Of a stretch of 64,000 nucleotides of DNA, positions 1 through 10,713 are shown one piece after another. Under the pieces are notes generated by a model. The model did no database searches and had not been told where the DNA came from. It worked only from the letters and a program-made list of their open reading frames with translations. This DNA is from Wurfbainia villosa (taxonomy: Eukaryota; Streptophyta; Magnoliopsida; Zingiberales; Zingiberaceae): the NCBI GenBank assembly GCA_025175895.1, contig CM045997.1, positions 105,076,479 through 105,140,478 of the forward strand, given 5' to 3'. Each line of letters opens with the position of its first letter. Positions within the stretch are counted from its first letter, which is position 1. The position numbers and the translations under genes were made by a program.

Positions 1-830
1 ATGTTGCAATGGTTATGATAGTCAAATTCTTCTTATCCTGTCAAAGTTTAGATCTTCATATGAATCACCTTTATAGCTATCTTGTTGTTAAACGAATCCT
101 TTTATCTTTATTGTTTCCGAAGATTGTAACCCTTCTGAGGCATGTACTCATTTTGCCATTGTCTTGTATGCCACCTTCATTAAGATCATTTTCTTCCTTT
201 GAGTCCTCTATTAGTTCAACCATTAATATTTTCTTTTGCGTATATTGATGACTTCAGTGTCACTTGTTATTTCTTTGCACTTCTTCATTGATTTTCTCTT
301 CTTGTAATCGTTCAAAGGATAATGCAACTTCATAGTGCGATGATAGTACATCTTAACCTCTTTTTGAATGTTAGGATGGAGTCCTTTAATAAAAATATTT
401 AACAATTTTCGTAATAATCAATCATAAGTTTAGTTAAAGAGTTGAAGAAAACGACTATGATATTCTGCTACTGTTGTGATCTACTGAATTTTGGATAACT
501 CTTCATCTATATTGTCATACTCTTAAGGGGTGAAACAAGTTAAAAAACCATCTACAAACTTCTCCCATATTGCAAATCCATGACATGACTTGAATAATTG
601 ATACCATTGGAGAGTCTTCCTATCCATATGCAAAGAAGCTATCTCCACCTTGGAATCATTTGGTGTGTCGTGTTGAAGAAAAAATCCTTTAGCTTTCGAA
701 ATAAATTAGGTAGGATCTCTACTTATCCAATACAGAAATTCATCTTTTATCTCATAAGATCTCAAGTATATTGATATACGAAATCTTCCTGTCATCATGT
801 TAGAATTGACCGAGAATTTTTTATATAATA
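1..830 (-). pseudogene. Decayed Ty3/gypsy gag fragment
   Basis: Reading the minus strand in shifting frames gives typical plant gypsy Gag peptides: SLHMDRKTLQWYQLF near 590-650, then WEKFVDGF near 550-580, and FIKGLHPNIQKEVKMYY near 345-395. In gypsy elements this capsid region packages element RNA. Several stops and frameshifts separate the blocks, so no protein is made. No LTR, protease or polymerase block is visible beside it, and the fragment continues beyond the left edge. If the kinase gene at 1789-2136 is functional, this fragment lies inside one of its introns or just downstream of it. Family assignment is from motif memory only. Confidence 0.65.
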
Positions 831-1788
831 TTTCTCTCTTCTTTTTTTAGCTAATAGCCTAATAGAAATTTAAAAATAAGATAATTTTAAAGTTTTGTAT
901 ATAAAATAAAATTGTAACGGTGTAAGAGAGATTTAAACTCGAGCTATTGAACACTCCAATACTTGATGCTCAAGGATGATGATGATGGTGGTGGTGATCC
1001 TCGTTGTCATACCAAGTTGATAGAAACTCGTGTCCTTTCTTGTAAGGAAATTTAAAAAAAAAAAAGATGAAAAGGGGGGAGGAGAGGAGGGGGTAGATAA
1101 TCACTTTGAGGGGATCGACCTCTTATATAATGTCTCTATATAGCCATATAACACTTTGTCAATATAAAACTTATTAATAAATCTAATGATTTATTATAAT
1201 ATCTTGGAAGGGTAAATAATAATATATCTCATGACTTATTCTAAATTATAATATTTTAAAAGAGGAGATTAATAACAAATCTAATAGCCTATTCTAAAGG
1301 ATAATATTTTGAAGGGTATTTGGGGATCATATCAGATTTGATAGATTAAAGAACAACATGATTCAAATTATATTGTCATTTGGTACATATAGTGTGCTGA
1401 CGGGATCTTCAATGTTAGGGGATTGATAAATCCGTTTGGATTTCTTCATATAGTGGAAGATGGATGAACCTTATTATTTTCCCCATACCTTGTTCCTTGA
1501 GCTAATGTGAATATTATTTTGTTGTCAAAGATACAAATGGTGTGGAATAATTGAGTGGTATCTTATCTCTCTTTTGCATAACAACGAAGAGCATCTCGAG
1601 TGCGGATTATGTTCTTCGATCGACTCAGAGAGACAAAAACAATTGCAAAATCACGTTTCTTACAAGACAAGGAGCCAAAATCCAAGTCTTGTTCTAAAAT
1701 AACTATTAAAGTTCATCTGCAAAACCAATAAATCAGCATTTGACCGGAAACAAAAAATTTCGAAATGATTGATATATAAAGCCCTGAC
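831..1788. other. AT-rich stretch, no gene seen
   Basis: No coding block is recognisable on either strand. The stretch holds an A-run and purine-rich tract (about 1050-1095) and a GATGATGATG-type short repeat near 976-995. The minus strand reads TTGGTATGA near 1010-1020, which could be a very worn primer-binding site of the gypsy gag to its left, but this is weak. If the kinase gene is intact, most of this stretch is its second intron. Confidence 0.4.
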
Positions 1789-2136
1789 CTGTGTCGCACT
1801 TCCATCGGATCTATCTCAGGGAATAAATTGGGCATGCCGTCATACACACGGTTTGCCCCTCCATCGGCAAAAACACGGAGCTTTGCTGATCTCACACACA
1901 CACACACATACACAAATAAAAATAAAAAATAATCCCAAATCATCAATGATACGAACACCAACAGAATCCCAGGGAAAAGAAAGAGGAAGCAAAGGGGTAA
2001 GGAGCTAACCGTGGCTCCAAAGTAGAGGCGCGAATCGGGGTAGGCGCTGGTTTAGAACGACGAGCGCGTAGGACGGCGAGCTGATGTCAGGCGGCGGAAA
2101 GCGAAGGAAAGTGGAGGCGTGCCTCATCGCTTCCAT
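1789..2136 (-). CDS. TPK: Thiamine pyrophosphokinase, first two exons (partial)
   Basis: Thiamine pyrophosphokinase transfers pyrophosphate from ATP to thiamine, making the cofactor thiamine diphosphate; in plants it is usually cytosolic. Exon 1 is 2010-2136 (ATG at 2136-2134, 42 codons plus one base). It encodes an N-terminus containing SYALVVLNQRLPRFAPLLW, a hallmark of plant TPK. Its donor is CACG|GTTAGC. Exon 2 is 1789-1885, after acceptor ATCAG|CAAAG. It encodes KLRVFADGGANRVYDGMPN, carrying the ADGGANR substrate-binding motif, then LFPEIDPMEVRHR, and ends at CACAG|GTCAGG. The two exons join in phase without stops. The next conserved block of the family (about KPDVIKGDMDS) is not found between 1 and 1788, so intron 2 is longer than 1.7 kb or the gene is broken. 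The upstream ATG was chosen because it opens the conserved N-terminus. Any promoter would lie to the right. Confidence 0.85.
1893..1908. repeat. (CA)n microsatellite in TPK intron 1
   Basis: Eight CA units lie a few bases upstream of the exon 2 acceptor on the coding strand, where they read as TG/GT next to the polypyrimidine position. Confidence 0.8.
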
Positions 2137-2959
2137 GACCGGCTTTGCTCAGTGGTATTCCTGCTGCTTGGTTTGAACTGCCGCCTCTCGCCGGAAGAAG
2201 CTGAAAAAATAAATAAATAAAACTTGGAACCGCCGCATTATCGATCCTTATGATTGGAAGGAGAGAGATAAAGCAAAAGGCCAAGATTTGTTCAATATTT
2301 TTATTAATTACTCGATCCAAATGCCTTTGACCCATTCAATTATATCGTTCCTATTATTTTTATTTTTTGGGGTAATGACGAATTTCTGTTCTGCCAAATC
2401 CAATGGATCGCACCTTTTTTGGATTTTTCAAAGGAGAAAACGACGTTTGACTTGTATAAAACAGCGGCCGCGTTTTATCAAAGAGATCATCAAAAATTCA
2501 AAAATTCTTTACAAATGTACCATAATTTATTTTTTTATTAAAAAAGCATATTTAATTTCAAAAATATACTTTCCGTCAATAATAATATTCATTTTATTTT
2601 TATGTAGTTCTAAATTGTATGGTATTGATCTTGAAACCAGTAGTACAGTTGATTTTCGAAAATAATATTATTGTAGTTTTGACTTTAAAAATTAAAATTA
2701 TATAAAAATGAAATTATGTCCTTTATACAAATATCAATTGTGATAATTTTTTAAGAATTTTTAAATTTTGAATGTGTCCTTTAATAAAATGTTAAAAGAG
2801 AGTGCTTTTTAGACGATGCACATTTTAGATTGTCTTTTTTTATTTGCAATATTTGTATTGTTTAAAGAAGAAAAAATATCCCTTGTAATTTGGTTTTTCA
2901 GAATGCCCTGTTTTTAAATGACCCTTATATCCCTTAAAATTTTAATCTGTTTTTGAAAT
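2137..2959. other. Upstream region of TPK, AT-rich, no gene
   Basis: Bases 2137-2210 are GC-richer and may be the 5' leader of TPK. Beyond that the DNA is AT-rich with T and A runs. A weak open frame at 2288-2665 shows no known domain and looks like chance. I see no confident TATA box. Confidence 0.4.
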
Positions 2960-5150
2960 TGTTGGATTTACCATAGCGTGTGTGTGTTGATCGTGTTTAA
3001 ATAAACATGACAGTGAGCAATAAAAATAATAAATCTACATTTATTACAACACACACAACACACGCATGCATATTACAACAAGTGTAGACATAACCGTAAA
3101 TTTAAATTTGTAATAAAAGGAAATTTATCTACGTTATACCTTTCGTATGACGTGTAGCGGGAACGGCATCAACCGGAACGATCCTCGCTAGAATCGTCTC
3201 TATCCGTATCCACGCCGAGTTCCTCGGGATGACTTTGCTAAGCCACGAGCTTCGTCTTCGTACGGGTTACTAGCCTCATGTTGAAGATGACGTGATCGAG
3301 AGATGATCACGATCCGAATCCAAATTCGGATCCTAATACGAGTTCTCAAAACTCGCTTCTCCGGAGAGGTATTCGTCAACCAATTTACGAATCCTTCGTC
3401 CTCCACCTCAGAGGATTACCGAGATCGAATCTCCTAGAGTTAGCCGTTTGAGTTTCAACCGTCGCCCAAACGACGCTCCGACGAGAAGAAGCTGTCCGTA
3501 AAACCGACAGCTTGGAGGAGTAGCGCCGCCAAAACAAGGAAGCCAAGTGCTCACCTTATCGCTACACCCAAGGAAGATCACCGAGCACCAACCAAGAAGA
3601 ATGACGGCCGAGGGGGAAGGAAGGCTCCTTCCGACGGGCCGGTTGGAGGAGGAGAGGCGGCGACCTAGGGTTGGTGCCAATCCTTCAAGGGGTGGCGTGC
3701 AACTCGAGGCTAGGGTTTTGGATTAGTTAGGGCTTAACAATCCCTTAAGCCCTCTTTTATAGAGAACTAATTCTCTTAATGGTTAATGGATCATATCCAT
3801 AAAGCCCGTTAACCCGCTCCATTAAGATAAGTTAAAATAAACCAAACCATGATGGTTTATTTTAAGTTAAAACGAACCAAAACAACTTTTGGTTCATTCG
3901 TTTAAAATAAACCAAACCCTTTGGTTTATTCTCCTCCATTGGATTAGAACCAAACCATTTTGGTTCATCCATTATGTCTTCATAAGACACGGCCCATCCA
4001 CGCTTCCATTGCGACTGAAACGATTTCATGCTCGCTTTATGTTTGGTCCAACCAAACATAGTTTCTCTCGGTCTGAGAATCTCATTCTCAAGCTCGTTTT
4101 AAATCCTTCGGATTACGCTCGTTGTGCGTGTGACCAAATAGGTTCTCGGTTTATGTTGGTCGTCTATAATTAACCATTAATTATAGAACGATCATGAGTG
4201 ACACCTAGTAGTACATCAAGATCCCCAATTAACCGAAAAGATCAACGGTTGATCCAGAACTATTTCTGAAACCCTTCAGCAGCTCGAATGATTCGTGCCT
4301 CATTCCCTTCACTCATCTTATACCCACTTGGTTCAGGACATGGTCTATTGTGTCAGTCCCCACTAGGCTGACGACGTCACACCTAGCCCAAGTATCATTT
4401 CCTCGTCCTACGGATTCTAGTTACTCCACATGTATCGAAGAGTACCTTACTCTAAACATGTAATGCTTTGGCCAAAGACTTTAGTAACAATCCAACGAGA
4501 GGTCATGGGTATACATCTCCTCGCAAGGAGTGGTGAATCCTTTATAGGCTATTCAAACACCTTCGATCACTTCGACTTATACCCAATCATCCCGGGTCCA
4601 CATCTCCTTAGAGATGCTTGCTTAAGATGTCAAAGCATAAGTCTCTATGATCAAGATGACTTGAATACCGCAAGTCAAAGGAACATCGCACTTAAGCCAC
4701 AGTAAGAACTTCATTGACATATCTATATATGCAGAGAACCATATGAAGTCTTACGGCTGGTCACTCCAATGAACTAGTTACCATAACTAGCATCCACGAT
4801 TAACTCCGGACATCACTATGTCTCCGGCCAGTGAGAATCAACTGCTTGGATACACCAAGGAGTATACCTCGTGCTAGTCTCGACAAAATTGATGGTGTCC
4901 AAATCCATCAATTCATCGACTATGGATAATTCTGATACATCACAATTACACATGTAGAGATACTCACTAGTTGTGATCCAATCACAAATTCTCTCATGCT
5001 GTGAATCGTATCGTGGACATTCAGTAAATGAGTTTAAGATCCAATCAAATACATAAAACATGTATACTCAAATAGTGAATCTTCATTTATCATATAAATG
5101 GTTCATACATAAGGCGATTGCCTTAGGACATTTCTCATATATTACTAACA
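2960..5150 (-). repeat. 3' LTR of copia-1
   Basis: About 2.19 kb, starting TGTTGGATTT and ending TACTAACA, closely matching the LTRs at 15673-17898 and 31391-33601. The polypurine tract follows at 5151-5161 (minus strand AAGTGGGAGTC). The five bases before it are GAAAT; no partner is available because the other LTR is lost. Short open frames inside it recur in all three LTR copies and are not genes. Confidence 0.9.
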
Positions 5151-5860
5151 GACTCCCACTTGGCCTAATGTCAATCGCTACGGTATCCAATACCATAAGC
5201 TCGAATATGACCCTCAAACTTATTTTGAGGTAATGCCTTAGTCAAGGGATCCGCTAAGTTCCTTTCAGTGGGAATTTTCTCGATTTGTATTTCGTTCCTA
5301 CTGATGATCTCTCTAATAAGATGATAGCGGCGAAGCACATGTTTGGATCGTTGATGAGACCTTGGCTCTTTCGCCTGTGCAATTGCTCCATTGTTGTCGC
5401 AGTAGACCGGTATTGCTTCAACAATGGCCGGAATCACACCAAGTTCATGAACGAACTTCTTGATCCAAACCGCTTCCTTTCTTTGCTTGGCGCAATGTAT
5501 TACCTCGATGGTAGAATCCGCTCGATCTCTTGTTTGGAACTTTTCCAACTCATCGCGCCCTCATTCAAGGTGAACACGTATCGCATCGAGACACGGAATC
5601 ATCATTGTCTGTCCGAAGTGTGGCATCCGTATACCCGCGTATCACCATGTCCCTTCTCCATATATTAGGAACACATCCTTAGTTCTTCTCAAGTACTTAA
5701 GGATCATCTTAATACCACCCAATGATCCATTCTGGATCGGATCGGTATCTGCCGTGACACTCGTGAGCGCACGATACATCGGGCCTTGTACATAACATAG
5801 CATACATGATAGATCCTATTGCGGATGCATAGGAATCTTACTCATGCAAATCCTCTCGTC
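5151..5860 (-). pseudogene. copia-1 RNase H region
   Basis: The open part 5171-5548 encodes the RNase H C-terminal half: VYCDNNGAIAQAKEPRSHQ, then RSKHVLRRYHLIREI, then ADPLTKALPQNKFE, typical of copia RNase H, which removes the RNA template during reverse transcription. Between 5549 and 5860 the frame is broken by several small indels compared with the same region of copia-2 near 18230-18540, so the junction to RT is not readable. Confidence 0.8.
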
Positions 5861-6240
5861 TTACGTGCGTGGACACATAGACTTCGAAAGGTGTACCCCA
5901 TGCCTGATGGGTAAGAAACCTTTCTTGGATTCCGACATGCTAAACCTCTTTAGCACTCGGTCTATATATGTAGACTGCGAAAGACCAAGCAACCGTTTCG
6001 ATCTATCTCTATAGATCTTAATCCCGAGGATGTAGGTTGCTTCTCCCAGGTCTTTCATGGAGAATGTCTTGGATAACCAAACCTTCACTGACTGTAAGAT
6101 TGAAACATCGTTTCCTATAAGTAGTATGTCATCGACATACAATACTAGGAACACGACTGCACTCCCACTAACCTTCTTGTACACACAAGGTTCGTCTGGA
6201 TTTTGTGAGAAATCAAACTTTTTGATCGTCTCATCAAAAC
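5861..6240 (-). pseudogene. copia-1 reverse transcriptase, C-terminal part
   Basis: Encodes VVFLVLYVDDILLIGNDV, with the catalytic YVDD at about 6128-6139, followed by FSMKDLGEATYILGIKIYRD and the thumb region VLKRFSMSESKKGF. The first half of RT is missing. The sequence jumps from the block GGATATTCCA straight to GATCTACGAAG, which in copia-2 are separated by about 560 bp (about 18930-19490). The remaining fragment cannot be an active polymerase. Confidence 0.85.
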
Positions 6241-7035
6241 GGATATTCCAGATCTACGAAGATGTGGTGTTACAATAGGTCCAGCCGATTGCTCATCACT
6301 ATGAGTTGTCGGCTGTTGTGCTTCACCAGGTATCTCATCAATGTCTATTTGAGTCTCTCGAGCCTTCTCAAGCTCGACGACACTCCCACTGTTTTCTTGC
6401 AAGAGAAACTCTTTCTCTAGAAACACAGCATGCCTTGAAACAAACACCTTTTGTTCCACAGGATGATAGAATTGGTAACCCCTTGTTTCCTTAGGGTATC
6501 CAATAAATAGACATTTATCAGATTTAGCATCCAATTTGTCTGATACAGTCCGCTTCACATAAGCAGGACAACCCCATATCTTTAAGTAAGATACATGAGG
6601 TTTCTTACTATTCCATATCTCATATGGAGTAGTTGAGACTACCTTGGTAGGCATTCTGTTTAACAAGTAAACAGTTGTCTGAAGTGCATAACCCCAAAAG
6701 GACGTGGAAAGAGTCGCATGATTCATCATTGACCTGACCATGTCCAACAAGGTCCGGTTACGCCTCTCAGATACACCATTATGCTGTGGTGTATATGGCG
6801 GAGTCCATTGAGACAATATACCATTGTCTCTTAGATAATCAAAAAACTCCTGACTCAAGTATTCACCACCTCGATCCGATCGAAGTATTTTAATACACTT
6901 GTCATGTTGTTTCTCTACTTCATTTCTGAACTCTTTGAACCTTTCAAAGGCTTCAGACTTGTGTTTCATCAAGAACACATACCCAAACCGTGAGTGATCA
7001 TCGGTGAAGGTAATGAAGTAGCTATAGCCTCCTAA
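6241..7035 (-). pseudogene. copia-1 integrase, C-terminal half
   Basis: Open on the minus strand to about 6978. It shows the second and third catalytic residues of the integrase DDE triad in ILRSDRGGEYLSQEF and NGVSERRNRTLLDM, then the GKGY-like linker KCLFIGYPKETRGYQFY. The front half of the same integrase lies on the other side of the LINE, at 10139-10698. In copia-2 the same bases are contiguous around 28761-28790, which shows the break is the LINE insertion. Confidence 0.88.
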
Positions 7036-10000
7036 TTTTTTTTTTTGGGGAAAGGTAAAATGTATAGATGAGTGTAACTGTGTACAATCTAGATGCCTAC
7101 AAAACGGTAGACATGAGTCTGGATCTTGAGGAATAACCTCTCGATCGATGGCTCAAGACCCTCAAAACGACATCGATTGCGGGCTTGCCATATCAAAAAC
7201 ACCATACAAGATATCGCTAGGTCTCTCCTTCTTCTCACAAACCCCCTCCCACGCAGCTCTTTAGCTAAGGCGTTGAATAATCTGCCAGCTGTGTGAATTT
7301 GAGGCCGAATGTGGAGCCAAGCACGAACCAAGTCCCACAGCTGCCTCACCCAAGTGCATCTGAAGAAAAGATGATCATTTGACTCCTGCTCCTCCTTGCA
7401 AAGACAACATCCCTTGTCCTCTATATATGGCGCCATATCCGCAGTCCGTAGTTTGCCTCTAGCCATGAGCCAGAAGGAAAACCTGTGCTTTAGTAGAATG
7501 TCCGGCCTCCACACCATCGGAGCCCATCGCACCTTGTCCGTATGCGGCATGAAGAAATGGTAAGCTGTCGTCGCTCCTCTGCGATTGACACGCTGTGCAT
7601 GCCAAGCACCAACCAGCGAGATCGCTGAATCTGTACCTCCCACGCGCTGAACCATGGTGTCCCTGATCTCCGCTATCCTCTTCAGCATGGGCGAATCTCC
7701 ATGCTTCGGCGTCCACCGCCATATGTCATCATGCTGAAGGTATTTGTGGTGAACCCATCTCACCCATAGTGAATCAGTTTTGGCGTGAATGTTCCATAGG
7801 GTGCGGCACAACAATGCTGAATTCCACGATCGCAAGTCTCTAAGCCCGTATCCACCCTCCTCCTTGGCCAAACAAAGCGAACTCCAAGAGGCTACCGGAT
7901 GCCTAGTGGTCCACACAAACGCTCTGCATATGGTGTACAGCTTATCTATCACCCCGCATGGTATCGGGAGGATGGATAGCCAGTAACACTCCACACCCTG
8001 TAGAACCGATCTGGTGAGCTCCAGTCTTCCAGCATAGGAAAGTGTGTGCTTGGGCCATGAGCGCACCTTCCCCGCCACCGCCTCCAATAGTGGGGAATAA
8101 TCTGCTATCCGCAACCTCTGCGTAGCTAGTGGAATGCCAAGATATCGGAAAGGAAAGGTACCCTGCTGGAAGCCCGTAATCTGCATCAGCTCATCTCGTG
8201 TCCGCTGATCTACTCCGGCCATATAGATGTAGGACTTTAGGGGGTTAGCACGAAGGCCAGCCCTATCCCCAAAGTCCCGCAAACAGTCTGAAATGACTCT
8301 GAGCGAGGGGGCGTCTGCCCTAGCGAACATCAGCAGGTCGTCCGCATAAGCCAGGTGAGTCAGCTGCACCCCCTCGCACATCGGGTGATAGTGGAAATCC
8401 GGCTGCTGTGATGCCACTCTCATAGATCTGGAAAAGGCCTCCAAACATAGCCCGAATAATAATGGGGATAAGGGATCCCCCTGCCTCAGTCCACGCTGTC
8501 CCCTGAAGAAGCCATGCATATTTCCATTGATACTGATCGAGTAGGACACCGTGGATATGCACTCTGTGATCCAAGAGCAGAATTGCCGGGGAAATCCATA
8601 ACCGGCAAGCACAGCTCTAAGGAAGGTCCAATCCACCGTATCAAAGGCTTTCCTTAGGTCCACTTTAATCATGCATCGCGGGGAGACCCTTTTCCGAGCA
8701 TACTTCCTAAGAAACTCCTGCGCTAGGTTGATGTTATCTCCAATGTTCCGTCCAGGAACAAACGCCGCTTGCGCTGAGTCTATAAGCTTATCCATCACCT
8801 TCGATAACCGGCCGGCAAGAATTTTGGCGATGACTTTATAGAAAACCGTACAGCACGATATCGGCCTGAAATCCGTAACCTCCGGCGCATGATCAGCCTT
8901 CGGTATCATAACTATCACCGTGTGATTCCACTCTTTAAGCAATCTTCCGGATTTGAAAAACTCCTTCACCGCAGCCACAAAGTCATCCTGCACCGTGTCC
9001 CATGCTGTCCGGAAGAACGTAGCATTGAAACCATCTGGACCAGGTGCTTTCTCCTTGCCAATACTGAACACCGCATCCCGAATGTCTTTTGTGGTGATCT
9101 CCGACTCCAACTCTGCAGTGTCCGCAGGTTCCAGCTTCGGCCCTTTGAGATCAAGTTCCTCCAGGCCGGACGCACGGTCAACTCTGCCCAATAAATCCTG
9201 GTAATGATGCAAGAATTCTGCCGCTATATCATCACCCCCTGAGGTTTGCTCTCCCGAACGCGTGGCTATAGATATAATTGAGTTCCGCTTGTTATTTCGC
9301 TTGACTAGATCGTGAAAGAACTTTGTTGGCCTGTCACTTCCTTTGATGTACGCAGCTTTGGCCCTTTGCTGATAAAACATTTTCTCCGCTTCCGCTAAGA
9401 GGTTGGCTCGACGACGCAATTGTGCATACCCCGCATTATCCGCGATCACAGCAGCCCCTTCGGAAATCAGCCCAGTCTCTGCGTCTCCCAGCATATGCTG
9501 CTGGACAGTTTCCAATTCAGCCTTCGCACGCCTTGCTTTCTCCTCAATATGCTGGAAATGAAGGCGATCTAGTGTCCTCAATTGGCCCTTGAGCTTGCAC
9601 AATTTCTTTTTCAGTACATACTGAGCATACCCGTCCACCGGCTCCTTCCATGCTTCATCCACCGTTGCTTGATAATCACTATGAAGGGTCCACATATTGT
9701 AAAATTTGAAAGGCTTTTTCCCACCTCGATCCCTATCCTTTGTTGAAACAATTGCACAAGAATGGTCGGATAAGCATCCCGGTGGCGTATACTCCGCAAC
9801 ACTCTCAAATTCTTGCGTGAGCCAATGTGTATTCACCAAAACTCTATCAAGTTTACTAGAGACCCTACCATTCGTCCATGTGTGTAGACATCCCACCGAG
9901 TGAAGGTCCACCAATCCCGTCGATAGCAATAGGAGGTTTAAATCGCTCATTTCATAGTTATTTACCGGTTCCCCACCCAATCGATCATGAATGGTGGCAA

Positions 10001-10138
10001 CCGCATTGAAGTCCCCCATTACAGCCCATGGTTCTTCCATATTTTCGCCAATCTGCTGGAGGGTTATCCATAATGGCCGTCTTGCAACTATTGAATGAAG
10101 GCCATACACATACGATATTATGAACCGCCTCCGGGTAT
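7036..10138 (-). mobile_element. L1-type LINE, 5'-truncated, in copia-1 integrase
   Basis: A non-LTR retrotransposon on the minus strand. It has a tail of 11 A (T-run 7036-7046), a 3' UTR of only about 40 bases, and most of ORF2. The empty site is visible in copia-2 (28775-28785, CCTCCTAAAGCTTGAG), which places the insertion after CCTCCTAA. The 5' end falls within the endonuclease domain, the usual result of incomplete target-primed reverse transcription. I see no clear target-site duplication. Confidence 0.92.
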
Positions 10139-10166
10139 GCTTGAGTTGACATAGGTCCACATACAT
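7089..10166 (-). CDS. LINE ORF2: partial endonuclease, reverse transcriptase, zinc knuckle
   Basis: Open for 1025 codons, against roughly 1300 in full plant L1 ORF2. Residues 14-140 are the C-terminal part of the APE-type endonuclease (GDFNAV at 51-56, catalytic SDH at 133-135); the N-terminal catalytic part is gone. Reverse transcriptase spans roughly 390-660, with KAPGPDGF, the CMIKVDLRKAFDTVDW block, GLRQGDPLSP and the catalytic YADD near 604-607. A zf-RVT region follows, with CCLC...HLFFRC near 917-945. The first dozen codons are not LINE: they are copia-1 integrase DNA read in another frame, so the ATG is accidental. The uninterrupted frame suggests a fairly recent insertion. Without an intact endonuclease it should not be autonomous. 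Confidence 0.92.
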   Translation of the reverse strand: MYVDLCQLKHTRRRFIISYVYGLHSIVARRPLWITLQQIGENMEEPWAVMGDFNAVATIHDRLGGEPVNNYEMSDLNLLLLSTGLVDLHSVGCLHTWTNGRVSSKLDRVLVNTHWLTQEFESVAEYTPPGCLSDHSCAIVSTKDRDRGGKKPFKFYNMWTLHSDYQATVDEAWKEPVDGYAQYVLKKKLCKLKGQLRTLDRLHFQHIEEKARRAKAELETVQQHMLGDAETGLISEGAAVIADNAGYAQLRRRANLLAEAEKMFYQQRAKAAYIKGSDRPTKFFHDLVKRNNKRNSIISIATRSGEQTSGGDDIAAEFLHHYQDLLGRVDRASGLEELDLKGPKLEPADTAELESEITTKDIRDAVFSIGKEKAPGPDGFNATFFRTAWDTVQDDFVAAVKEFFKSGRLLKEWNHTVIVMIPKADHAPEVTDFRPISCCTVFYKVIAKILAGRLSKVMDKLIDSAQAAFVPGRNIGDNINLAQEFLRKYARKRVSPRCMIKVDLRKAFDTVDWTFLRAVLAGYGFPRQFCSWITECISTVSYSISINGNMHGFFRGQRGLRQGDPLSPLLFGLCLEAFSRSMRVASQQPDFHYHPMCEGVQLTHLAYADDLLMFARADAPSLRVISDCLRDFGDRAGLRANPLKSYIYMAGVDQRTRDELMQITGFQQGTFPFRYLGIPLATQRLRIADYSPLLEAVAGKVRSWPKHTLSYAGRLELTRSVLQGVECYWLSILPIPCGVIDKLYTICRAFVWTTRHPVASWSSLCLAKEEGGYGLRDLRSWNSALLCRTLWNIHAKTDSLWVRWVHHKYLQHDDIWRWTPKHGDSPMLKRIAEIRDTMVQRVGGTDSAISLVGAWHAQRVNRRGATTAYHFFMPHTDKVRWAPMVWRPDILLKHRFSFWLMARGKLRTADMAPYIEDKGCCLCKEEQESNDHLFFRCTWVRQLWDLVRAWLHIRPQIHTAGRLFNALAKELRGRGFVRRRRDLAISCMVFLIWQARNRCRFEGLEPSIERLFLKIQTHVYRFVGI

Positions 10167-10713
10167 CAGTATGTATTAGTCCTAGTAACTCTCCCACTCG
10201 TTCACCTTTTCCAGTAAAAGGTAACTTAGTCATCTTGCCTTTTAAGCATGATTCGCATGTATTGTATGAATCCAATTCAAACGATTCCAGAATTCCACAT
10301 CGGTGTAATTCGGACATGCGTTTCTTGCTTATATGGCCAAGACGACAATGCCACATATATGAGTCTATTTGATTATCCTTTCGAGCACGCGTGTTGCTCA
10401 CTTCGATATTGAAAATGTCACTGGATACGTCCAACGTATAAATGTCATTACTCAAAGTTCCAGTTCCATAAAGTACGCCATTCAAAGTTATATAACAACA
10501 ATTGTTACTAAACGTCAAATGGAAACCATTTCTATTTAAGCAGGAAATAGAAACAATGTTCTTTATTAGAGAAGGAACATAATAGCAATTGTCCAGTTCC
10601 AAGACTAGTCCACTAGGAGCTTCAAAGAAATAAGTTAGATGGCGGCCAGAAGAACCTTTGCTCCATTGCCAACTCGCAAATTTGACTCCTCTCGACAAGT
10701 CTTCTTCTATTCC
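10139..10713 (-). pseudogene. copia-1 GAG-pre-integrase and integrase N-terminal half
   Basis: The minus strand encodes the HHCC zinc-binding region (MWHCRLGHISKKRMSELH, then CESCLKGK) and the first catalytic Asp in LIHTDVCGPMSTQA. This is where the LINE interrupts; the partner half is 6241-7035. The upstream part (YYVPSLIKNIVSISCLNRNG) is the protease-integrase linker. A stop separates it from the protease at 10714. Confidence 0.88.

Noticed and set aside
2288..2665. 125-codon frame upstream of TPK
   Set aside because: Ile/Phe/Lys-rich translation of AT-rich DNA, no domain, and it runs through T and A runs.
3862..4173. Open frames (65 and 94 codons) conserved at 16610-16921 and 32317-32628
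   Set aside because: All three positions are the same place in copia LTRs. The two strands are both open and nothing resembles a protein domain.
5285..5668. Plus-strand open frame of 127 codons
   Set aside because: Antisense shadow of copia-1 RNase H, which is clearly coded on the minus strand.
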